Source of the DNA: Aquificales bacterium
GTDB taxonomy: Bacteria; Aquificota; Aquificia; Aquificales; Aquificaceae
DNA: 7,053 nt
Direction of reading: 5' to 3'
Assembly: GCA_015491275.1 (NCBI GenBank)
Contig: WFWF01000088.1
Span: 1 to 7,053, forward strand
Below, one piece after another: positions 1-5,453 of this stretch. A model generated the notes under the pieces. It was not told where the DNA came from, did no database searches, and saw only the letters and a list, made by a program, of their open reading frames with translations. The position numbers and the translations under genes were made by a program. Every line of letters starts with the position of its first letter. Position 1 is the stretch's first letter.

Positions 1-22
1 CATAAACTCCATGGGAGGGGAT

Positions 23-30
23 ATTATAGC
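23..30 (-). promoter_or_regulatory. Candidate extended -10 promoter for a divergent gene off the left edge
   Basis: On the minus strand the sequence reads TGCTATAAT, with TATAAT at 28-23, an extended -10 element. No convincing -35 is seen. Two in-frame ATGs follow, at 10-8 and 3-1, the second preceded by GGAG. A divergent gene beginning at one of them would leave the window at once, so only one to four codons are visible and its product cannot be named. The same nonamer, apart from one base in one case, precedes fabG and flgH, which supports it being a real promoter. Confidence 0.4.
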
Positions 31-32
31 AT

Positions 33-61
33 TTGAAAATACAAAGGTAATATAGGATAAT
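33..61 (+). promoter_or_regulatory. Candidate sigma70-type promoter of trpE
   Basis: TTGAAA at 33-38 and GATAAT at 56-61 are separated by exactly 17 bp; each differs from the sigma70 consensus at one position. Transcription would begin about 67-70, on or just before the trpE ATG at 70, so the message would be leaderless or nearly so. This agrees with the lack of a Shine-Dalgarno sequence before trpE. There is no room for a trp leader peptide or attenuator between promoter and gene. The hexamers are seen; the start site is inferred. Confidence 0.55.
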
Positions 62-69
62 TTCTGTAG

Positions 70-1548
70 ATGAGATTTAACCTTACACTTGATGAATTTA
101 AAAAACTTATAAAGGAATATTCGGTAGTGCCTTTATATACTGAAATCCTTGCGGATACGGAAACTCCCCTCTCCATATTCCTTAAACTCAGAGATGAAGG
201 CAGTTTTAACATACTGCTTGAGAGTGCAGAGGGAGGTGAAAAATGGGGAAGATACTCTTTCCTTATTAAAGGTGGTTCCTTTTACATAAGGAGCAGAAAG
301 GATGTGGTTGAGGTTTATGATGCGGGAAGGATAAGCTTTAAGAATACTTCCGATCCCTTGGGTTATGTAAAAAGAGTGCTTTCAACCTTCAAACCTATGA
401 AGGACGGTAACTTACCGAGGTTCTGGGGAGGTCTTGTAGGGTACATAGGTTATGACATTGTAAAGTTCTATGAAAATGTGCCCGAAAAGGATGCGGATCC
501 TATTAGCACCAATGATATGTTTTTGACCCTTACCGATCTTCTTATAGTCTATGATAATTTGTCCGCCAAGATAAAGATAATTGTTCCCCTCATAGGTACA
601 GATGATCCGGAGATTAAATACAGAAAAGCGGTTAAAAAAATAGAAGAGACAGTTAACACTCTCAAGGAGAAGGGAGATATATTCCTTATAAACCTTGAAG
701 ATAAGGAACCTTCCTTAGAGGAATGGAAGAGCAATATAACAAAAGAAGATTTCATGAAAAAGGTTGAAAGGGCAAAGAGATATATAGAGGAAGGTGATGT
801 AATACAGGTGGTCCTATCTCAAAGGTTCAGAAGTAAACTGAGGGCAAAACCAGAGAATATTTACAGGGCTTTGAGAACCCTTAATCCCTCTCCCTACATG
901 TATTATCTTGAGATGGAACACTGTAAAGTAATAGGATCTTCCCCGGAGATTCTTGTAAGGCTTGAGGACGGAAAGATAGAAACAAGACCTATAGCGGGTA
1001 CAAGACCGAGGGGCAAAACGGAAGAGGAGGATAAAAGGCTTGAAGAAGAGCTTATTAACGATGAGAAGGAAAGGGCGGAACACCTTATGCTTGTTGATCT
1101 TGCCAGGAACGATGTGGGAAGGGTGGCGGAAGCGGGAACTGTAAGGGTTGACAACTTTATGAGAATAGAAAGATACTCCCATGTCATACATATAGTAAGC
1201 GATGTGTCGGGAAAGCTGAAGGAAGGTTTTGACGCTGTTGATGTTCTGAAGGCAACCTTTCCGGCGGGTACTGTATCGGGGGCGCCTAAGGTTAGGGCTA
1301 TGCAAATAATAGAAGAGCTTGAGCCTGAGAGAAGAGGCATATATGCGGGAAGCGTAGGATACTTCTCCTTTGACGGAAATATGGATATGGCAATTACAAT
1401 AAGAACTGCTGTAATAAGGGGTGATGAAATCTTTGTACAGGCTGGGGCGGGTATAGTTGCGGATTCTGTACCAGAAAGGGAATGGGAGGAAACTGTAAAT
1501 AAGGCAAAGTCAATGATGAAAGCGGTCGCAATGGCTCAGGATATATAA
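70..1548 (+). CDS. trpE: Anthranilate synthase component I (large subunit)
   Basis: Makes anthranilate from chorismate, using ammonia delivered by the TrpG glutaminase subunit; this is the first committed step of tryptophan synthesis, in the cytoplasm. The 492-aa length is normal. The N-terminal domain has the feedback motif LLES (49-52), where tryptophan binds in the family, followed by GRYSF. The C-terminal chorismate-binding domain (about 225-485) shows PIAGTRPRG (307-315), HLMLVDLARND (338-348), PAGTVSGAPK (398-407), GYFSFDGNMDMA and QAGAGIVADS. Ala309 in PIAGTR favours TrpE over PabB, which usually has Lys there. The ATG at 70 is chosen because the protein begins in the usual place and the promoter ends just before it; no ribosome site is visible. 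No trpG or other trp gene adjoins it. Its last 13 bases overlap the convergent gene on the minus strand. Confidence 0.96.
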   Translation: MRFNLTLDEFKKLIKEYSVVPLYTEILADTETPLSIFLKLRDEGSFNILLESAEGGEKWGRYSFLIKGGSFYIRSRKDVVEVYDAGRISFKNTSDPLGYVKRVLSTFKPMKDGNLPRFWGGLVGYIGYDIVKFYENVPEKDADPISTNDMFLTLTDLLIVYDNLSAKIKIIVPLIGTDDPEIKYRKAVKKIEETVNTLKEKGDIFLINLEDKEPSLEEWKSNITKEDFMKKVERAKRYIEEGDVIQVVLSQRFRSKLRAKPENIYRALRTLNPSPYMYYLEMEHCKVIGSSPEILVRLEDGKIETRPIAGTRPRGKTEEEDKRLEEELINDEKERAEHLMLVDLARNDVGRVAEAGTVRVDNFMRIERYSHVIHIVSDVSGKLKEGFDAVDVLKATFPAGTVSGAPKVRAMQIIEELEPERRGIYAGSVGYFSFDGNMDMAITIRTAVIRGDEIFVQAGAGIVADSVPEREWEETVNKAKSMMKAVAMAQDI

Positions 1549-2066
1549 AGGGAAAGGGGAGGTATGTTGAACATCCTTAGCAACTCCCTTCTTATCAGCA
1601 TCTTATAAACCTTTTCATTGCTCTTATATTTTTCATACTTACGCAAAATCTCCCGTTTTTTATCCCTATCCAACTTATCCCACAATGTTCTAACAATATC
1701 ATTTTCAATATTGCGAAGTATTCTTTCCGCCTCTTCCTCCGTTGAAGGTAAAGGGTAATTAAGCACACCTATGCTTTCCAGCTTTCTTTTAAAGGTTTCA
1801 AGCCAAGGCACAGTTTCCGGAGGTCTTTCTTTACGCCTTCTTATTTCCTCTTCCACAAGCCTTTCACACATATTAACGGAGAACTTATATCTCCTTTCGG
1901 GAGTAAGGGAAACAAAACACTTTTTTATTACCCTTTTTAATACCTCAATAGGTACTCCCCTTTTTTCCAAATTTGATATATACATCCTTTCACGGGGTGA
2001 TAGGAATGGTGCTCCTCCCCTCAAATCAGCTACAAACTCCTCTATCTCCCTTATATATTCGCTCAT
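1536..2066 (-). CDS. Uncharacterised helical, highly charged 176-aa protein
   Basis: I do not recognise a named family. The protein is rich in Glu, Lys and Arg, lacks a signal peptide or membrane segment, and is probably cytoplasmic and mostly helical. Two blocks look conserved-like: an N-terminal one (about 14-72) with RGGAPFLSPRER, RGVPIEVLKRVI, and then SLTPERRYKF; and a C-terminal tail RRELLRMFNIPPLSLY (159-174). From memory, similar patterns (LSP.E, then G.P.EVVLR.I, ending in a P.LSL tail) occur in unnamed proteins of Deltaproteobacteria and relatives, but this is unverified. The start at 2066 overlaps the acpS stop as ATGA, which suggests coupled translation; there is no good ribosome site of its own. 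It is the last gene of the flgH operon, and its stop lies inside the 3' end of trpE. Overlapping ORFs on the other strand here look like shadows. The reality of the gene is well supported by length, charge pattern and coupling; the function is unknown. Confidence 0.85.
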   Translation of the reverse strand: MSEYIREIEEFVADLRGGAPFLSPRERMYISNLEKRGVPIEVLKRVIKKCFVSLTPERRYKFSVNMCERLVEEEIRRRKERPPETVPWLETFKRKLESIGVLNYPLPSTEEEAERILRNIENDIVRTLWDKLDRDKKREILRKYEKYKSNEKVYKMLIRRELLRMFNIPPLSLYIS

Positions 2067-2422
2067 CTTATAAGGGCAATTGCCACAGAATGATCCCTCT
2101 CATGAGAAAGGGATACTATAATTGTCTTCTCTCCGAGCATCTTAACAACCTTTTCATTTTTTATTGTTACCTTAGCAGGAAATCCTGTCCTGCCGTTAAC
2201 TTCTATCTCTTTAAATTTTAGCAACATACCCGTTTCTTGAAACACCGCCTTTATAACCGCTTCTTTACACGCCCACCTTGCGGCAAGACACGGTATCTTA
2301 GCCTTTTGATTGTTACAATACTCAAGCTCCTTTTCCGTATAGACCCTTTTTAGGAACTTTTCCCCAAATCTCTCCACTGCCTCCCCTATGCGTTTATTTT
2401 GAATAAGATCAACGCCTATCAT
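2063..2422 (-). CDS. acpS: Holo-[acyl-carrier-protein] synthase
   Basis: Transfers 4'-phosphopantetheine from coenzyme A to the serine of AcpP, turning apo-ACP into the working carrier for fatty-acid synthesis. The 119-aa length is typical. The N-terminus MIGVDLI carries the metal-binding Asp5; AARWACKEAVIKA (47-59) carries the matching Glu54 and the Lys that the family uses for CoA and catalysis; VSLSHERDHSVA near the C-terminus is the family's closing motif. The ATG at 2422 gives exactly the expected start and has GGAG very close upstream. The gene overlaps the preceding flgJ-type gene by 14 nt and the next gene by 4 nt. It is thus embedded in a flagellar operon, while its substrate gene acpP lies on the opposite strand about 2.8 kb away. 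Confidence 0.95.
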   Translation of the reverse strand: MIGVDLIQNKRIGEAVERFGEKFLKRVYTEKELEYCNNQKAKIPCLAARWACKEAVIKAVFQETGMLLKFKEIEVNGRTGFPAKVTIKNEKVVKMLGEKTIIVSLSHERDHSVAIALIR

Positions 2423-2678
2423 TCTCCGCTTCTATCTTTTCCATTATATACCTTCCCAAACCTATACCGCCAGATTCCGCCATCTTTTTACTTACAGCTT
2501 CAAGAAAGTAATCGTAGTACATCCTGTAACCGAAGCTTTTATTTGACAGGGTGGGCTTCAAGGCTTCTTTCAGCATTGCCTTTATCATAAGGGCTTCAAA
2601 CTCTCTCACTGCTGTTTTCTTATCCCTTTTTTTTAGAATATCGCTGAAGTAAGAAGGTGATTCAAATCTTACCTCCAT
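2409..2678 (-). CDS. flgJ: FlgJ-type flagellar rod-binding protein, single domain
   Basis: An 89-aa protein matching the N-terminal rod-binding domain of FlgJ, which acts in the periplasm to cap or scaffold assembly of the flagellar rod. The supporting motifs are AVREFEALMIKAMLKEALKPT (23-43) and the terminal GGIGLGRYIMEKI (70-82), both characteristic of this domain. The C-terminal peptidoglycan hydrolase domain of enterobacterial FlgJ is absent, and the gene ends within acpS, so this is a natural one-domain form, as in many non-enteric bacteria, rather than a truncation. The ATG at 2678 sits 6 nt after GGAGGT (2690-2685), a strong ribosome site, and overlaps the flgI stop as TGATG. No signal peptide is seen; FlgJ is normally exported by the flagellar secretion system. 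The flgH-flgI context supports the call. Confidence 0.88.
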   Translation of the reverse strand: MEVRFESPSYFSDILKKRDKKTAVREFEALMIKAMLKEALKPTLSNKSFGYRMYYDYFLEAVSKKMAESGGIGLGRYIMEKIEAENDRR

Positions 2679-3763
2679 CAGAGGACCTCCAGCTTGGCGT
2701 TCAAAGCACCAGCGGACTTTATAGCCTGAAGTATGGATATTATCTCCCTCGGGGTGGCTCCTATTCTGTTAAGCGATTCAACAAGTTCTGATACTTTAGT
2801 CCCTTTAATCTGAACAAGCCTTCTCCCTTCTTCCTCAACCTGCACTTGAGTCCTCGGTACAACCTGTGTCTGACCTCCTGCAAAGGGTTGGGGCTGAGAA
2901 ACTTGAGGCATTTCTCTTATCCTTACGGTAAGACTGCCCACCGCCACCGCCACTGGTTTTATGGTAACATCTCCGCCGAAGACTATAGTTCCCGTTCTGC
3001 TATCTATGACCACCTTAGGTACAACGGGCACTTCTACATCTATATTCTCTATCTGGGCTAAAAAACTAACATGATCTTCCTTTTCAGGTATTTTTATTCT
3101 TATAGTAGTAGCATCAAGGGCAACTGCGGTGTTTTCGCCGAATTTACTGTTAATAGCGTCAACCACCGCCTTCGCAGTTGAAAAGTCAGGATTGTTGAGA
3201 TATAGATGAACTTCTCTCATATCGTAATTTGAGGGAATATCTCTCTCAAGTATTGCACCGTTAGGTATCCTTCCCACCGTTGTTACATTCTTTCTCCTTA
3301 ACGATGCTATACCCCTTGCCTCATAACCTCCCACTATAACCTGACCCTGAGCAAGGGCGTAGATTTTTCCGTCGGGACCCTTAAGGGGAGTAAGTATTAA
3401 GGTACCACCCTCAAGACTCCTTGCATCTCCTACGGAGGCAACATCAACATCCACGGTCATACCAGCCTTTGCGGATGGGGGAACCTTTGCGGTGACTATA
3501 ACCGCTGCCACATTCCTGACGGTAATCCTTCGTGGGTCAACCACAATACCCATCTTCTGAAGCGCATTGGTAAGACTCTTAACTGTGAAAAAGGTGCTCC
3601 TCGTATCACCCGTACCGTTAAGACCCACTACAAGACCGTAACCCACTATAAAGTTACCCCTGTTACCTTCAAAGCTTGCGATGTCCCTGAGCTTGACTCC
3701 AAAAGAAAGGGAAAAAAATAACATTAAAAAGGCAAGACCTTTGCAAAGAACCTCGTTAACCAT
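2678..3763 (-). CDS. flgI: Flagellar P-ring protein
   Basis: Forms the P ring around the flagellar rod at the peptidoglycan layer, after export by the Sec route. The 361-aa length matches the family. Residues 1-22 form a signal peptide, with Lys8 before a hydrophobic core ending at about SLSFG; mature sequence starts near VKLRDIASFEG. Family motifs follow: GYGLVVGLNGTGD (41-53), NVAAVIVTA (84-92), GGTLILTPLKGPDG then YALAQG (119-140), VVIDSRTGTIV (251-261) and the end SILQAIKSAGALNAKLEVL. The start at 3763 gives a full signal peptide and overlaps flgH by 40 nt, with a GGGGG stretch 9 nt upstream. Met14 (3724), which forms TAATG with the flgH stop, would leave a signal peptide too short to work. 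Unlike E. coli FlgI, the mature protein has no cysteine at all: the two disulfide positions are Val271 and Ala353 by my alignment from memory. Confidence 0.95.
   Translation of the reverse strand: MVNEVLCKGLAFLMLFFSLSFGVKLRDIASFEGNRGNFIVGYGLVVGLNGTGDTRSTFFTVKSLTNALQKMGIVVDPRRITVRNVAAVIVTAKVPPSAKAGMTVDVDVASVGDARSLEGGTLILTPLKGPDGKIYALAQGQVIVGGYEARGIASLRRKNVTTVGRIPNGAILERDIPSNYDMREVHLYLNNPDFSTAKAVVDAINSKFGENTAVALDATTIRIKIPEKEDHVSFLAQIENIDVEVPVVPKVVIDSRTGTIVFGGDVTIKPVAVAVGSLTVRIREMPQVSQPQPFAGGQTQVVPRTQVQVEEEGRRLVQIKGTKVSELVESLNRIGATPREIISILQAIKSAGALNAKLEVL
2685..2690 (-). promoter_or_regulatory. Ribosome binding site of the flgJ-type gene
   Basis: GGAGGT on the minus strand lies 6 nt before the ATG at 2678, inside the last codons of flgI. 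It fixes the start of the rod-binding protein at the TGATG junction and suggests that initiation there does not depend only on coupling. Confidence 0.7.
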
Positions 3764-4386
3764 CCCGGTTTACCCCCGTCCACAAGGAAACCTTTCCCGT
3801 CCAACACCACCTCAAGATTAGCTATACGGTTACTTGGAACGGTGTTAGTACTGTCTATATCCTCAGGTCTTACTATACCCCTCAAAACTATTAGCTTCTG
3901 AGAATCGTTAATGGATATGTACTTTTTAGCTTCAATAAGCATAGTACCGTTGGGATACACCTTCATAACCCTGCCCGCCATTCTTGTCGTAAGCATTCCC
4001 CTCTGTTGAAGTCTTCCCGTACCCAAGGAGGACAATTCGCCCTTTGCCTCAAGCATCTTAGCTAAGGAATCCTCCGTTTTACCAAAAAGGGCGGACAGGG
4101 CTTGAGAAATTTTTGTCCTTCTTCCCGCATTGTTCGTTACTGTTTCAAGGGCATTAACACTTTCTATAACTTCAATAAATATAACATCACCAACGGAAAC
4201 CGCCCTGTTTTCAGCATAAAGGTTTGCCATGTTGCTTCCCATAGCATATATGCTCCCTCTTGGGGTTATTTTTTCTTTTCCCTCCACAACGGGATACGGA
4301 TTCTCCTTTTCATAATCTGAAAGTGTCCTTACCTTTTGACTGCATGATAGTGTAATAAGAAGCAAAGGAATTAAAATAAGTATCAT
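3724..4386 (-). CDS. flgH: Flagellar L-ring lipoprotein
   Basis: Builds the L ring, the outer-membrane bushing of the flagellar motor. From the ATG at 4386 the protein has 220 aa. The N-terminus MILILIPLLLITLSC is a lipoprotein signal with Cys15 as the likely lipid-bearing residue, although Thr at -3 and Leu at -2 depart from the usual lipobox. Family motifs are VGDVIFIEV (65-73), YPNGTMLIEAKKYISIN (144-160), GIVRPEDI (170-177), NTVPSNRIA (181-189) and GWLTRFFAKVLPF at the end. A GTG at 4410 extends the frame by 8 residues, but it lies upstream of the likely -10 box (4406-4401) and adds an unlikely preface to the signal peptide, so I reject it. It is first in the minus-strand operon and overlaps flgI by 40 nt. 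Confidence 0.93.
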   Translation of the reverse strand: MILILIPLLLITLSCSQKVRTLSDYEKENPYPVVEGKEKITPRGSIYAMGSNMANLYAENRAVSVGDVIFIEVIESVNALETVTNNAGRRTKISQALSALFGKTEDSLAKMLEAKGELSSLGTGRLQQRGMLTTRMAGRVMKVYPNGTMLIEAKKYISINDSQKLIVLRGIVRPEDIDSTNTVPSNRIANLEVVLDGKGFLVDGGKPGWLTRFFAKVLPF

Positions 4387-4400
4387 AATACCAAATTCTA

Positions 4401-4409
4401 AATATAGCA
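4401..4409 (-). promoter_or_regulatory. Candidate extended -10 promoter of the flgH operon
   Basis: The minus strand reads TGCTATATT (4409-4401), an extended -10 element one base off the fabG element. Transcription would start near 4394, leaving an untranslated leader of roughly 8 nt before the ATG at 4386. No convincing -35 hexamer is seen. No close match to the flagellar sigma28 consensus is present (see rejected items), so the operon may depend on the housekeeping sigma factor. Confidence 0.5.
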
Positions 4410-4424
4410 CCTAAATCGGAAATT

Positions 4425-4433
4425 TGCTATAAT
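4425..4433 (+). promoter_or_regulatory. Candidate extended -10 promoter of the fabG operon
   Basis: TGCTATAAT at 4425-4433 is a perfect extended -10 element. The fabG ATG follows after only 10 nt, so transcription should begin about 4439-4441 with a 5' leader of a few bases. No Shine-Dalgarno sequence lies between them, and no good -35 is visible at 16-18 bp. A short AT inverted repeat, AAATT (4420-4424) and AATTT (4431-4435), overlaps the -10; it may be chance. Confidence 0.6.
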
Positions 4434-4443
4434 TTTACAGCCC

Positions 4444-5184
4444 ATGCTTGATCTGAAAGGGAAAAAAGCCCTTGTAACCGGCTCCACAAGGGGTATAGGT
4501 AAAGCTATAGTCCACAGGCTTGCAAAGGCGGGAGCCGATGTTGTTGTAACGGGAACAACGGAAGAAAAGGCAAAGGAAGTTGCGGAATCCTTAAAATCGT
4601 ACGGTGTTAATGCCATAGGTGTGAAAATGGATCTCAGGGATGATAAATCTATTGAAGAAGCTTTTGAAAAGATAAACGAAGAGTTTGGAGACATAGATAT
4701 ACTTGTAAACAACGCGGGTATAACGAGGGATGCTCTATTTATGAGAATGTCCGATGAGGATTGGGAAAATGTGATCAATGTAAATCTGAACGGTACCTTC
4801 AGGGTAACCAAAAGGGTGGTGAGGGGTATGATTAAAAAGAGGTGGGGAAGGATAATAAATATGTCTTCTGTTATAGGTTTTGCGGGAAATCAGGGACAAA
4901 CAAACTATTCCGCATCCAAATCCGCCCTCTTGGGATTTACAAAATCCCTTGCAAAGGAGCTGGGACCAAGAAATATAACAGTTAATGCGGTTGCCCCAGG
5001 CTTTATAGAAACGGACATGACCGCAGGGCTTCAGGAAGAGTTAAAGGAGCGGTACAAGTCCAACATAGCCCTCGGAAGATTCGGCTCACCTGAAGAGGTT
5101 GCGGATGTTGTACTGTTTCTGAGTTCAGATATGGCTTCCTATATAACGGGCGAGATTATACATGTTAACGGAGGAATGCTATAA
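4444..5184 (+). CDS. fabG: 3-oxoacyl-[acyl-carrier-protein] reductase
   Basis: NADPH-dependent reduction of 3-oxoacyl-ACP to 3-hydroxyacyl-ACP, the first reductive step of each fatty-acid elongation cycle. The 246-aa protein is a classical short-chain dehydrogenase: TGSTRGIG (12-19) binds the nucleotide, NNAG (89-92) is the structural motif, and the catalytic set is Asn114, Ser142, Tyr155 and Lys159. Arg133 and Arg176 align with the ACP-docking arginines of E. coli FabG. PGFIETDM and the terminal YITGEIIHVNGGML are typical FabG signatures and separate it from other family members. The ATG at 4444 is the only start that fits; it has no ribosome site and lies 10 nt after a -10 box. acpP begins 25 nt after its stop. 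Confidence 0.96.
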   Translation: MLDLKGKKALVTGSTRGIGKAIVHRLAKAGADVVVTGTTEEKAKEVAESLKSYGVNAIGVKMDLRDDKSIEEAFEKINEEFGDIDILVNNAGITRDALFMRMSDEDWENVINVNLNGTFRVTKRVVRGMIKKRWGRIINMSSVIGFAGNQGQTNYSASKSALLGFTKSLAKELGPRNITVNAVAPGFIETDMTAGLQEELKERYKSNIALGRFGSPEEVADVVLFLSSDMASYITGEIIHVNGGML

Positions 5185-5196
5185 ATAAAAAGGTTC

Positions 5197-5204
5197 AGGA
5201 GGTG
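5197..5204 (+). promoter_or_regulatory. Strong ribosome binding site of acpP
   Basis: AGGAGGTG lies 5 nt before the acpP ATG. It is the only full-length Shine-Dalgarno sequence in the fabG operon; fabG and fabF have none that I can see. This fits the need for far more carrier protein than enzyme from one message. Confidence 0.85.
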
Positions 5205-5209
5205 TTGAA

Positions 5210-5443
5210 ATGGAACTTGAACAGAAGGTAAAAGAAATCATAGCAGATCAGCTCGGGGTAGAAATAGAAAAGCTGACAGAAGATGCAAAGTTTGTTGATG
5301 ATCTTGGTGCGGATTCCCTTGATGTGGTAGAACTCATAATGGCTTTTGAAGAGGAATTCGGAATAGAGATACCCGACGAAGATGCGGAAAAGATTCAGAC
5401 GGTGGGGGATGTTATTACCTATCTTAAAGAAAAAGTAAAGTAA
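5210..5443 (+). CDS. acpP: Acyl carrier protein
   Basis: Small acidic four-helix protein that carries growing acyl chains on a phosphopantetheine arm; it is the substrate of AcpS and the partner of FabG and FabF in this window. It has 77 aa, the usual size. GADSLDVVELIM (33-44) contains Ser36, the attachment serine, at the head of helix II with its acidic face, followed by EEEFGIEIPDEDAEKI, the recognition region. The start at 5210 is set by the strong AGGAGGTG upstream. fabF begins 10 nt after the stop. Confidence 0.98.
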   Translation: MELEQKVKEIIADQLGVEIEKLTEDAKFVDDLGADSLDVVELIMAFEEEFGIEIPDEDAEKIQTVGDVITYLKEKVK

Positions 5444-5453
5444 TTCACCCACT

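Noticed and set aside
814..1340. Long minus-strand open frames (163 and 145 aa) inside trpE
   Set aside because: They lie wholly antisense to conserved TrpE motifs, have Ser-rich or basic composition without recognisable domains, and no ribosome site; they are shadows.
1550..1594. Possible terminator hairpin after trpE, GGGAG ... CTCCC with inner ATGTTGAACAT
   Set aside because: The outer arms enclose over 20 nt, the inner palindrome leaves a one-base loop, and no U tract follows; it also lies within coding sequence of the minus-strand gene.
1771..2221. Plus-strand open frames of 100 and 82 aa antisense to the hypothetical gene and acpS
   Set aside because: Low-complexity Ser/Leu-rich translations. 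The minus-strand frames have a coupled operon structure and, for acpS, clear family motifs.
4420..4435. AAATT-N6-AATTT inverted repeat over the fabG -10 as an operator
   Set aside because: Five-base AT-only arms are expected by chance in a promoter; it does not resemble the FapR or FabR operators I know.
4413..4437. Possible sigma28 (FliA) flagellar promoter on the minus strand, TAAA then TCCGATTT
   Set aside because: The CCGAT core is present, but the spacer is 13 rather than about 15 bp and the flanks of both boxes match poorly. TGCTATATT at 4409-4401 is a simpler promoter for flgH.
4398..4811. Minus-strand 137-aa frame over the fabG start
   Set aside because: Antisense to the FabG nucleotide-binding and NNAG motifs; Ser/Phe-rich with no domain. 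It would also overlap the flgH start region.
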